Assembly (NCBI GenBank): GCA_965153455.1
Contig: OZ234503.1
Span: 3,410,001 to 3,474,000 of the forward strand
DNA from: Sphagnum compactum
Lineage: Eukaryota; Bryophyta; Sphagnopsida; Sphagnales
Reading direction: 5' to 3'
Length of the DNA: 64,000 nt
The translations under genes were made by a program, and so were the position numbers. Shown here in pieces: positions 26,951-36,496 of this stretch (its first letter is position 1; each line of letters starts with the position of its first letter). A model generated the notes under the pieces. The model saw only the letters and a program-made list of their open reading frames with translations, was not told the origin of the DNA and made no database searches.

Positions 26951-27639
26951 TGCTCATCGTCAGATTGATACCTATTGAAATTCAAGAGTCGTGTTTGTAG
27001 TTGAGCTTCAGGTAACACAAAGACTCATCTATCATCCGTAAACTTGAGACCTACTTAGCCAATTAGAACTTGACATGTAAAAAACACCTACTATGTACGA
27101 AGTCATGCTTTTCATAACTTGTTTCAAAACAAGTATGTATGTGATTTTGTACATCTCATCACCATGTTTGGTTGCTTTTCATGTACTTTGTGTACTACAA
27201 TGAAGACTCCTCTTGTCAGTCAAGTCTAGCTTTGGTTCCTGCCTCATGATTAGATCTAACTCCCTCGCAAAACAACTGTGTGAGATCTTCATCTTCTTCA
27301 GTGTATGGTGAAACTCACAATCCGAGGAGCTAAAGAAATTTCAATGTTGTGGGTGGGTGGGTACGTACCTGCTTGTTCTGGTTAGAAAGAATCAGATCTG
27401 AACTCGGTCTGAGAGAGAGAAACAATTGTGGGTGTGATCTGATGAAACCCATCTCTTGTTGTTGATCAGTCTGGGATTCGTTGATTGTTTAAAGCTGCAA
27501 TGAGCATCAATCAGTGAAAAGGGGAGTTGACATTGTTTTTGAACCGCTCACTACCTTGACACTTATTAGTAGTACCTTATTGATAATAATTTGCGGGATA
27601 GCTACTAACTTATGCTCTATGTAGCTAATGTGACAGGCA

Positions 27640-27786
27640 GGAAGGAAGGAAGGAAGGAAGGAAGGAAGGAATTATTGAAAAAAAATAATGAAAAAAAAGA
27701 AAAAAGACCCACTTTTGCACTTGCAACAATCTTGCATTTTTGACACCTCAAAAAAAGACCTACTAGGCAGGCAGGCAGGCAGGCAG
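27640..27786. repeat. GAAG and AGGC tetranucleotide microsatellites
   Basis: A GAAG run occupies 27640-27670 and an AGGC run 27766-27786, with A-rich DNA between them. Both belong to the simple-repeat-rich stretch upstream of the fucosyltransferase gene. Confidence 0.8.
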
Positions 27787-28391
27787 ATTGTAGTGCTAAT
27801 TTAATAAAGGGAGAAAAAGGATTTGAAAATATCTTTTACTATATTCTCCCCACAATTGTGGACTTGCTTACATGTAGATTCATGTGATTGCTTTTTCTGC
27901 GTGTTTTCTTTTGAAAAGGGAACTTAAAAATCATGGGTCCCAGTAAACAAAACCCCTCTCTCCCCTGTGTCCCGCAACTTTTTTGGCATTGGAACAGACA
28001 AAAGGGGTGGAGCAGATGATATTCTGCTACTTTAAAGTGGGTTGTTGAACAATTCTTTTGCATGGAAGAAGCCTAACTCCCGCAATCAGCAGCATGCTTC
28101 TTATGTACTTATGATATAGACAAACAAACATACATACGCACACAGAGTTTTGTTTTGATTCCTTCTCTTCTTGTGATTCTGAGTTGGTTGTTTTTTAATA
28201 CACAAACTTCATAGAGAAATGGGTTTCATCAGATAAAGAACATCAAAAAACACTGTGTAACAAAAATGAATCAATATTTTAGCAAACAAACAAAAGATTG
28301 GAATTCCATATTTCTTCTGTTGGTTGCATAACAAAGAAGGATTTCTGTATTTTGTTTATGATTTTTGATGAGTGAATTCTCCCAAAAGCCA

Positions 28392-28393
<2 letters not shown>

Positions 28394-28434
<41 letters not shown>
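28394..28434. repeat. TC dinucleotide microsatellite upstream of fucosyltransferase gene
   Basis: A perfect TC run of about 40 bases is followed by CACTCACACACACAC. A shorter TC run follows at 28657-28681. Pyrimidine tracts like these are common in plant promoters and 5' leaders; the placement about 2.3 kb before the start codon allows either reading. Confidence 0.8.
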
Positions 28435-28438
<4 letters not shown>

Positions 28439-28734
28439 ACACACACACTTAACTTTTTTTTTTTGGGGTGAACTCTGCAAAAGGTCTCATAGAAGAAAAC
28501 TTCCCCAAAGTATAAGCTGTTGCTCTTCTTTTTTCATGCTCTTCAGCTGGGTTGACTTGCGGTGTGGAAATTTTTTAAAGCTATTTTGCTGCCAACTTTC
28601 TCCCACACTTATTTTGTATCGCACTCTCTTTTGTAACACTTTAAAAGAAAATAACTTCTCTCTCTCTCTCTCGTTCTCTCTTTTTCCCATCCCTCTGTTC
28701 TTTGTGTTTATGTAGAGGATCGTAATTTTTGTTT

Positions 28735-29345
28735 TGGAAGTGAACACTAGAACTAGATCTTTCAAGCTTGGAGGAATTGTATGTTGAAATGAAAAAAAAA
28801 AATGATATAATTGCAACCTTGCAAGGAGGATTTTATATTGAAATGAAAGCACAAGAACTTGCAACCTTCGAGGAGGATTTTATGTTGAAATGAAAGCACA
28901 AGAACTTGCAACCTTCGAGGAGGATAACTTTTTTTTTGGGGTGTATAATTGATTTATACAAGAACACTAGTTCAAGATCTTACAACTTTGGAAGGATTCG
29001 TATGCTGAATGAAGAAAGCACATGAGTCTAACAATTTCAAACAATGGAGGATCATTGCATGTTAAATGAAAACAAGTCTGGATCTTGCAATACCTTAGAG
29101 AGGATTGTATGTTGAGCAAAAGAACAAGAACTTGCAATCCTTGGAGGATTGTATGTTGAATGGATTTAACGTTAGTTCGATCTTGCAACCTTGTTTTTTG
29201 GAGGAAATTGTACGTTGAGTGAGAGCACAAGGACTTTGGCAACCTTGGATGATTTTTATGTTGAGTGAAAGCTGAAAAGAACTTGCAACCTTCCAAGGAG
29301 GAACAATTGTATGTTGAATGAAGGGACAAGAACTTGCAACCTTTT
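28735..29345. repeat. Degenerate minisatellite in the fucosyltransferase leader/promoter
   Basis: About ten to twelve copies of a 45-65-base unit resemble CAAGAACTTGCAACCTT followed by GGAGGATTGTATGTTGAATG. Clear copies include those at 28855, 28902, 29125 and 29280; two adjacent copies near 28850-28925 are almost identical. A shorter 75-base duplication (starts 29738 and 29813) lies just downstream. The array sits 1.3-1.9 kb before the start codon, either in the promoter or in a long 5' untranslated region. Confidence 0.65.
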
Positions 29346-29737
29346 TTCCTAGTAAGCTCTAGATTTGCAAAAGGCCCATAAATTCTGTTCTTTTTATGGT
29401 TGTTTTTTTTTGCTGTGAGGAGATTTGTTTTTGATGTGGTTGCAATTGAGGTGTGCTCACATTGTCAGCTCTTGAAATTTGTAGAAGAGTGGGTTTATTT
29501 TGTTGTTGAGCGAGTGATTGAAGTTTGGATCTGAGTTTTTTCGATTGTGAAACTCTCTAGCTTTGTGTTTGTGATTTCAGTGTTTGAGTGAGACTGACCT
29601 CCCTGACTTTGTGGTTGTTTCATCAAATGTTGTTGTGTTTTTTTGCTTGGTTAATTAAAAGCACTGTCTCTTTGTTGGAAGTGGGCATGGTGTCTGGTGA
29701 GAGAAGAAAAAGTGCTGAACATTGTTAGTTGGAAAAC

Positions 29738-29887
29738 GGGTTGGAAGAAAAACTAGTGTGGGTTTTTTGTTGGAAGCATACTAGTTACTTGAAATCAATC
29801 AATTCTGAAAATGGGTTGGAAGAAAAACTAGTGCAGGTTTTTTGTTGGAAGCATACTAGTTATGCGAAATCAATCAATTGTCTGAAA
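29738..29887. repeat. 75-base tandem duplication
   Basis: Two copies starting GGGTTGGAAGAAAAACTAGT at 29738 and 29813 are nearly identical up to GAAATCAATCAATT. It lies within the presumed leader region of the fucosyltransferase gene. Confidence 0.8.
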
Positions 29888-30636
29888 TCTGCTGCAACCC
29901 AGCAATTATATCATTTGCTGTGGTTGACTCTTTCTGCTCTCATCTCTTTCCCTGAAAGCTTTGCTACTGTTATATCATGAAAAGAATTTGGGAAGATTGG
30001 ACCCAGAGAAAACAGTGGAAATTTTGAAACTCCTCAGAATTTGGCTCTGGGAAAAGGCACAACACCTGTTTGGGGCGGAGGTGGCACATGGTGAGAGCCA
30101 GGAAGTCAGGAGAGACAATGAATCTTTCTTCAGCATTGCAATAGGAATCGAGCTTGAAGCCGGGGCAAAAAGAGGAGTTGGGTGGTGAGGAGGAAACCCA
30201 GAGATGTTACATTTCTGTTAGAGTCAGTGGAGTTTGGGAACAGTTGAGGTGGTCTATGAATGGCTCCTTTCTGCTGTTGCAGGACTTGTGAGACCTGCAC
30301 TTTGTATATGCAAGGATTCATGCACATATGTGAAGAATAGGATCATGGTCATGGAGAATTGGCTGAAAGAAGTTTCAGGAGACAGCAGGTAGAATTTCTC
30401 AATCTAGGAGGACCCATGTCTTTTTTTTCTTTCAGTTGGATCTGTCTGTGAAGAAAATGAAGACTAGATCTTGTGCTTAAGTCATGGCTGAAAAGGACTC
30501 TGACTTCTAAAAAAAATCCAGACTCATGCCATAGCTACAAAAGGGTTCAAGCAGCAATCAAATTTTGTTTCTACAATTGTTGCTGCTTGGAAGTATTTTA
30601 ATCAGTGGTGGCATTGTACATTTCATTTGTCATTAC

Positions 30637-30658
30637 TGTGCTTGTTTCATTTACAGAG
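30637..30658 (+). other. Probable 3' splice site of a 5'-untranslated-region intron
   Basis: A pyrimidine-rich run ends in CATTTACAG at 30656, a good acceptor, 22 bases before the fucosyltransferase ATG. The reading frame stays open upstream to a TTG at 30565, but no ATG begins it. This supports an intron ending here rather than a longer protein. A candidate donor, GCAG|GTAGAA, lies near 30388; the pairing is inference. Confidence 0.5.
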
Positions 30659-30678
30659 GTAAGGCGGTTGGAGGCAGC

Positions 30679-32517
30679 ATGGAATTGGGCATGACAAGAG
30701 GGGTAGTAGTAACAATGGATCCACAGAACAACAACAAGAATAGTATCACGATCTCTAGATCACTGAGCCAAGAGGTGAAATTCAAGCCTCTTCGAAACGG
30801 GCAAACTGCTAGATTTGTGTTGGCATTGGTGATGAGCACACTTGTCACGATGGTGGTGGTGTCACGGTTGACATTGTTGGTGGTTCCGTGGTCGTCATCA
30901 TCACCCACTGAGCAGCCATTGCACCGTGTGTTGTCAAACCACCTGAATATACCTGTTCTCAAACAAACTACTGTGGCATCAACTGGTGATGACACAGTGA
31001 AGAACCACTTATCATCATCAACTGAGCTCAAGCTGATTCCTAAATTGCCAGTCACAACCGGGCCTGCACAACTTGCTGAATCTTCTTCAGCAGTTGACAA
31101 GGCATGTATGAGTAGAAGCCAGCAGCAGATGTACAGAGACTCTGCCCATCAGTTTCCAAGGTTGGTGCTGTTAGATCATGCACTGGAGAAGTACACCAAG
31201 ATGCATTCTCAATGTGCATTATTATCAGATGATGGCAATGACACTTCTGTTCAAGTGAAAAAGGGATGTCAGTATGTGGTGTACCTAGAAGGCTATGAAG
31301 GACTTGGCAACCGACTGTTGTCACTAGTCTCAGCATTTGCCTATGCAATGGTAACACATCGGGCTTTAGTGATAGATGCAAGAAGAGGTCATCTAGCCCA
31401 ACTCTTATGTGAACCTTTTCACAATTCCTCCTGGTTGCTTCCACCCCAATTTGTGGATGCGGTTTGGGGGGCATCAACCCTTGAGGATGCAATGCGCTGG
31501 AACTTCCAAAATGTGACTTCTGTGCGGATCAACCTCCGGCACAAGCAAACTGAGGCAGATCAGACATTCTTTTGCCCTGCAACTCAGAAAGGTGTGCGGA
31601 ACATAACCTGGATTTGGTGGGAGAGTAATCAGTACTATGTGCCTCGCCTCTTTATGATACCAGATTTTTGGTCCCTGCTCTCTTCATGGTTCCCGGATCC
31701 CTCTCTAGTTTTCACCCAACTCACCCGATTCTTGTGTCTACCTCAAAATCACATCTGGGCACAGATCAAAAGGATCCAGGCAGCGTATCTTGCATCCTCA
31801 ATGATACAAGTTGGGTTGCAGGTGCGGCGACATGCGAATGCTGATAATGCCACATTGGTTCTATTAGTTCATGAGCTGATTATGAATTGCTCACTGAAGC
31901 ATCATGTCCTTCCTAAGCCGGTGCTGCCAGTGATGCAGCAGCTGAAAGAGCAACAATTAGCATTGAGAAACCAACCTGTGGCTGAGATGAGTGTAGGCAG
32001 CAGCAGCAGCAGCAGCAGCAGCAGCTGGACGACAGCTCGAAGTGTAGCAGTGCTGGTAACATCACTGCACATTCAGTACTACGAGAAGTTGCGAAACCTG
32101 TATGTGGAGCATGGCACTGAGGATGGCACGGTTGTGAGTGTTCACATGATGAGCCATGAATGTGTGGAAAATGAGTCTTATGAGCAAGCTGTGAAAGCAC
32201 TGACCGAGATTTGGCTTCTCAGTTTCAGCAACAAGCTGGCAACCACGAGCTGGTCCACATTTGGCTATGTTGCACAAGGCCTGGGAGGCTTACAACCCAT
32301 CATTCTCAATTTTTTCACCATTGATTCACAGCATGAGACAAGGCCGGCATGTTCTTTGGGTCGGTCTAGTGACCCATGTCTGCATTACCCATTTGTCAAG
32401 CCTTCCAAGTGTGCAGAAGTGAACATGAGCCGACAACATTCCAAGTGGGTCACTACGCACATCAGACCATGTCAGGATGAAGTAAATGGACTTCAACTCT
32501 GTTCCAGAAGAAACTAA
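30679..32517 (+). CDS. Plant GT37 fucosyltransferase (xyloglucan/arabinogalactan FUT family)
   Basis: The predicted enzyme transfers L-fucose from GDP-fucose to cell-wall polysaccharide or proteoglycan side chains in the Golgi lumen. The coding region is one uninterrupted exon of 612 codons from ATG 30679. It shows type II membrane topology: a short N-terminal tail, one hydrophobic segment at about residues 45-70, a stem, then the catalytic part. Family landmarks are YEGLGNRLLSL (about 205), CEPF and SWLLP, GLQVRRH (about 380, the GDP-fucose-binding motif), VLVTSL, and STFGYVAQGLGGL (about 525). It is longer than Arabidopsis FUT1 because of a low-complexity stem and a Ser tract encoded by AGC repeats (about 438-449). 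A polyadenylation signal AATAAA lies at 32833. The family is secure; the acceptor substrate cannot be told from sequence. Confidence 0.93.
   Translation: MELGMTRGVVVTMDPQNNNKNSITISRSLSQEVKFKPLRNGQTARFVLALVMSTLVTMVVVSRLTLLVVPWSSSSPTEQPLHRVLSNHLNIPVLKQTTVASTGDDTVKNHLSSSTELKLIPKLPVTTGPAQLAESSSAVDKACMSRSQQQMYRDSAHQFPRLVLLDHALEKYTKMHSQCALLSDDGNDTSVQVKKGCQYVVYLEGYEGLGNRLLSLVSAFAYAMVTHRALVIDARRGHLAQLLCEPFHNSSWLLPPQFVDAVWGASTLEDAMRWNFQNVTSVRINLRHKQTEADQTFFCPATQKGVRNITWIWWESNQYYVPRLFMIPDFWSLLSSWFPDPSLVFTQLTRFLCLPQNHIWAQIKRIQAAYLASSMIQVGLQVRRHANADNATLVLLVHELIMNCSLKHHVLPKPVLPVMQQLKEQQLALRNQPVAEMSVGSSSSSSSSSWTTARSVAVLVTSLHIQYYEKLRNLYVEHGTEDGTVVSVHMMSHECVENESYEQAVKALTEIWLLSFSNKLATTSWSTFGYVAQGLGGLQPIILNFFTIDSQHETRPACSLGRSSDPCLHYPFVKPSKCAEVNMSRQHSKWVTTHIRPCQDEVNGLQLCSRRN
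31993..32027 (+). repeat. AGC trinucleotide run encoding poly-serine
   Basis: About ten AGC codons lie inside the fucosyltransferase, in a loop just before the VLVTSL strand. The run is in frame, so length changes alter only the number of serines. Confidence 0.8.
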
Positions 32518-32832
32518 TACTCTGAGTGAGTAAGTGAAGTGAGTGGATTCCTCCTCCTCCTCCCTCCTCCTCTCTAATGTACAATGAATCCCGGACTCTG
32601 AAAACCCAACATGGACATTCAACCAGGAAGATCTAGTATTTTTCTGTGCCGTGTAAAATCCTATCCCCTTTCTAATGTGGTTGGTGTCAACCATAAATTT
32701 GACATTTTAGTGTAATAATATGCCATTTAACCACATTTGAGTGTCGAGTTCCCTACTCGTGTGGTGAAGCAAAAAACCAAGAGCCCCCCATTTTCTGTTG
32801 TAGTCCAGTTACCTACCAAGTTTTGTGGAACA

Positions 32833-32838
32833 AATAAA
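32833..32838 (+). terminator. Candidate polyadenylation signal of the fucosyltransferase
   Basis: AATAAA lies 316 bases after the stop codon, following T-rich and TGTAA-containing sequence. This gives a 3' untranslated region of plausible length. Confidence 0.5.
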
Positions 32839-33669
32839 ATGCCGCACTTGTTTCCATGTGTGATACATATTGTTGTATTGGGTTTGTAGAAGCCTATACA
32901 TTAGTGCACTTCTTGCCAAGAGGAGGAGGAGGAGGAGGAGGAGGAGAAGTCCTTTTCCTTTCCCATCGAATAATCGGATGGTCATCTACAGGTGGGATTT
33001 CATCGTAGCCCTGAGGTGATCATAATTCCTACCCAATTTTTTTGTGTTTTTACAGAAGCAACCAATTTGAGAATTTTAATGAAGTACTTAAGTGATCAAG
33101 TCATTTGTGGAGCTTGGGTTGCCTCTGATGCTATCTGACATGTTGAGTCTGTGAGGAGCTCTGAGTAAGTAGTGGTTTGAATGGGTTGCTAATGTTTGCT
33201 TTGAGAGTATGCTACAAAGAGTGTTGGTGTACAACAGCTTAGAAATGGTGGAGTTTATTTTAGTAGTAGGTATTGCCATAACAATATCACCATTTTCATT
33301 GTTTGCATTAAAGTCAGGACTTGTGGATTCAGCCCCCCCTTTTTTTTTGGACTCTTTATTTATTGCTGCAGAATCGGTTGAGATTGCCAATCTTGTGGCT
33401 GGTGCATTCATTCTGCACATTCTGCAGCATTCCTCTTGCAGTCTCCAGCATTCCAATGGCATTCCCTGCCATCAATCCCAAAGAGGGGGGCTGGCTGTAG
33501 ATGGGCTGGCAGATTCTGCCAGGTGTGTACGTACACCCTAGGCTTGCTCTTAGGGGCTCACCCAGGGCATGCTTACCTTGCAGAATCTGCCTTCTACAGC
33601 ACACTTTCTAGTACACAAAATCAGCTAATCAAAGAACCTTATAAACATTTCATTTTGATTTGTCGCAGA

Positions 33670-33990
33670 ATTTCTAGTGTTGGTGGTTCTTTGATTTTGA
33701 AAACAACCTCTGGTTTTGGGTTTTGTCGAAAATTCTCAGAATCAAAGAACCTCTGGTTTTGGGTTTTGTCGAAAATTCTCAGAATCAAAGAACCTCTGGT
33801 ACTGGTGTTTTGAGAATTCACAGAATCAAAGAACCTCTCTGGTACTGGTGTTTTGAGAATTCACAGAATCAAAGAACCTCTGGTACTGGTGTTTTGAGAA
33901 TTCACAGAATCAAAGAACCTCTGGTACTGGTGGTTTTGAGAATTCACAGAATCGAAGAAGAACCTCTGGTATTGGGTTGTTGAAAAATTT
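33670..33990. repeat. 42-base minisatellite, about seven copies
   Basis: The phrase AGAATCAAAGAACCTCTGG begins at 33738, 33781, 33822, 33865 and 33906, with a variant (AGAATCGAAG) at 33948 and a diverged copy before 33700. The period is thus 41-43 bases. Early copies carry TTTTGGGTTTTGTCGAAAATTC and later ones TACTGGTGTTTTGAGAATTC, showing two sub-families spread by unequal exchange. Confidence 0.85.
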
Positions 33991-35389
33991 CAAGGAACCA
34001 GCAGCAGAAGGTTTTCATGAAAGAACTGGAAAAGAACCAACCAACAGTTCGGGGTTGGTTGTTTGAATTTTGAGAAAACTGCTTTGAATTCGGGAAGGCA
34101 AACCCAGTTCTTTGATTCTCTGAAAACCGCGAGTCAAGGATCCATATACCCGGCCCTTATTACTCTTGGGTCCCTATCTACGCCAGCACAGTAGGTAGTA
34201 GTACGAGGGACAAGCTTAATACTAAAGAGTGTTTCAGTTGGAGCGGAGGAGGTTCCCATACGAGTGTGTTCTCCTGAGGGAGGGAAGGGCAGCTGAGGAG
34301 GGTGTGAGGAGGAGATTTTGGTGGGGGAATTGGGGGGAGAGACAAGAGAGCTTTCAATCCATCCATGGACTTCTCATGAATAGAGGAAAACATCTCATTC
34401 ATTCTCCTTCATGTATGTGTTATTTTTTCTTAGGATAACTTGAATGACCCACTTTTTTTCCCCTTTTAGAACTTGCTATGTTCAGACTTGAGAGGGGCAA
34501 ACCCATTTGCCTCTCCAAACCAAAGGAGGGGCAGGACTAATTGGCCAATTTTGGGCAGCATTAAAGGGGAGGGGGGCCTTCCTTCTTAGACACTAAAATT
34601 GGGTTTGTGCCATTCTCAACTGAATTCCTCAACTTTTTAGTAGTAGTAAAGGTCCCTTTATTTGGGGGTTGGGGGGGGGGGGGACTATTGACACAAGTGG
34701 CTATTTGGGAGGCATTCATTTTGGGAGCAAACTCCAAAGATGTAAGTTTATATTTGTATCATGAAAATCTTGGATCCCAAATCATCATGAATGAGAAAAA
34801 AAAGTTCCTTACATACTCATTTTAGGGTTTTAGGCTATTTCTGGGGATACCCAAATAAAAAGCTAGAGAAAAAAATATGCCCAAAGAAAACCTAATTAAT
34901 GCAATTTCTCCAAATAAGGAAATCTCTATTTTGGCAAAAACATTTAGGGTTTTAAAAAAGAGAATGTACTAGTGTTTATTATGCATATAGATGACTTTTT
35001 GATATACACTTACATCAGGTAAATGTAAGTGTATAAAAAAAAATTATATACATCCCAAGTGTAAGTATAAAAACATGTAAAATTATTTCTCCCCCATGTA
35101 AAACAATGTAATTGTAATTTACCAAAAAAAAAAAAAAAACACTTATATAGTTTTACACACCTTATGAAACAATGTAAGCAAATAAAATCATGTAAAATTG
35201 TATTAGAAATTTTTGTGTTAAAATTATGTTAGAAATTTTTTTGTGTAAAATTGGGCTTGAAATTTTCTGCCTGTGCTTCAAGTGGTATTATTAGTCAAGG
35301 TTCATTCCTACCTACCTACCTACCTCTTTAGCTAGTGTTACTGGCCTACTTTGCTTCATCAGGTTGATGAGAACAGCCAGGCTGCAAAC

Positions 35390-36090
35390 AATTATCTGGC
35401 TTCATTCATGGGGATGGCAAGAAGAAGAAGAAGAAGAAGAAGAAGAAATTGGGTACCCATTACCCTCATCATAAATTTCCAAATGTACACACAATCATGT
35501 AGCTGCTGCTGCTGAAATGAGAAGGAAAAAAAATTTCATGAAGAACAACAAACACCCTGGTAGCTACAAACAAACAAGAGACTGGCTAGATTCATGGCAA
35601 TTGCAAAAACAAGAAGAAGAAGAGGAAGAAGAAGAAGAAAGAAAAAAGAAGGGTCCTTCCTTACTTTCTTCATTAACAAATTTCAATGTACACAAACAAC
35701 AACATTGATGAAATGTATTTGCTGAAATTGACACTGGCAATTTTTTTAAAATCCTGAAGATCAATACCATAGTCAAGCTATGAACAACATCATGAGGAGG
35801 AGGTCTGGCTGCTGCATTTCATGGCACTTGCAAGAAGAAGAAGAAGGAGAAGAAGAAGAAGAAGAAAGGTTGTACTCATCATATTCTCTCATTATAACAT
35901 TTGAATGTACACAAATGATGTACCTGATGAAACCGAAACCAGAAAAAAAAAATCCTTTCCTGAAGACTCATCCAACAAAATGTTCACCATAGTACTAGTA
36001 CAGCAGGCTATGAACCTCATGCAGAGATCCAGGACTGGATTCATCATGGCAATTGCAAGAAGAAGAAGAAGAAGAAGCAGCTGGTACTAT
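35390..36090. repeat. Four tandem ~185-225-base blocks each carrying a GAA run
   Basis: Each block has TTCATGGCAATTGCAAGAAGAAGAAG or a close form (near 35405, 35592, 35818 and 36037). In the first three this is followed by sequence like TCATTAACAAATTTCAATGTACACAAA, then a Met-Lys-like GATGAAA or TGAAATGA stretch and an A-rich tail; the fourth diverges after the GAA run. Spacing between anchors is about 187, 226 and 219 bases. The blocks are diverged outside the anchors, so the duplications are not recent. Confidence 0.65.
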
Positions 36091-36230
36091 TCAGTTTCTT
36101 CATCATATATACCCATTGATCTACACAATGTGAAGTACCCAACAGGAAATAGATCAACTAAATTCATGAAGTTAAAAAACTCTCTCTCTCTCTCTTTCCC
36201 TCTCTCCTTCACACACCACACACTCTAAAT

Positions 36231-36248
36231 CCTAAACCCTAAACCCTA
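36231..36248. repeat. Interstitial telomere-like repeat
   Basis: The sequence reads CCTAAACCCTAAACCCTA. It is the plant telomere unit in the CCCTAAA orientation, about 2.5 copies, 250 bases beyond the stop codon of the minus-strand zinc-finger gene. Other copies in the window are at 8977-8997, 39117-39140 and 51290-51306. Confidence 0.8.
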
Positions 36249-36496
36249 GTTATATGCTACATTGCAGAGAAAAGTTTTGAACTGCAAAACTGGTATGAAG
36301 AAATTGGTGAAACTTGCTGTTGCTACATAATCTCCTAGTCATGCTACATTGCAGAGAAAAAGCTAGGTTTTGTTGCAAAACTAGCTGTATGAAGAAATTG
36401 GTGAAGCAGCTGCATCTGCTGCCACTGCCTACATAGGGTTTGGTTAGACTTGTGAAAACCAGCAGAGAGAGAGAGAGAGGATGGTGATGATGGTGA

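Larger units (their letters stand above)
33000..36490. other. Repeat-rich intergenic region between two genes
   Basis: The DNA lies between the 3' ends of the convergent fucosyltransferase and zinc-finger genes. It contains an AGG run (32923-32945), a 42-base minisatellite (about 33670-33990), four GAA-bearing tandem blocks (about 35390-36090) and a telomere-like repeat (36231-36248). Open frames here are low complexity and resemble no family. Confidence 0.55.

Noticed and set aside
30565-30678. N-terminal extension of the fucosyltransferase frame
   Set aside because: It begins at TTG, not ATG, and contains a strong 3' splice site at 30656, so it is probably intron plus leader.
30651-32694. 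Minus-strand frames of 95-149 codons within the fucosyltransferase
   Set aside because: Antisense shadows of a well-supported gene; no motifs.
33670-33990. Regular repeats that might suggest a CRISPR array
   Set aside because: Eukaryotic context, no spacers of unique sequence between repeats; it is a tandem minisatellite.
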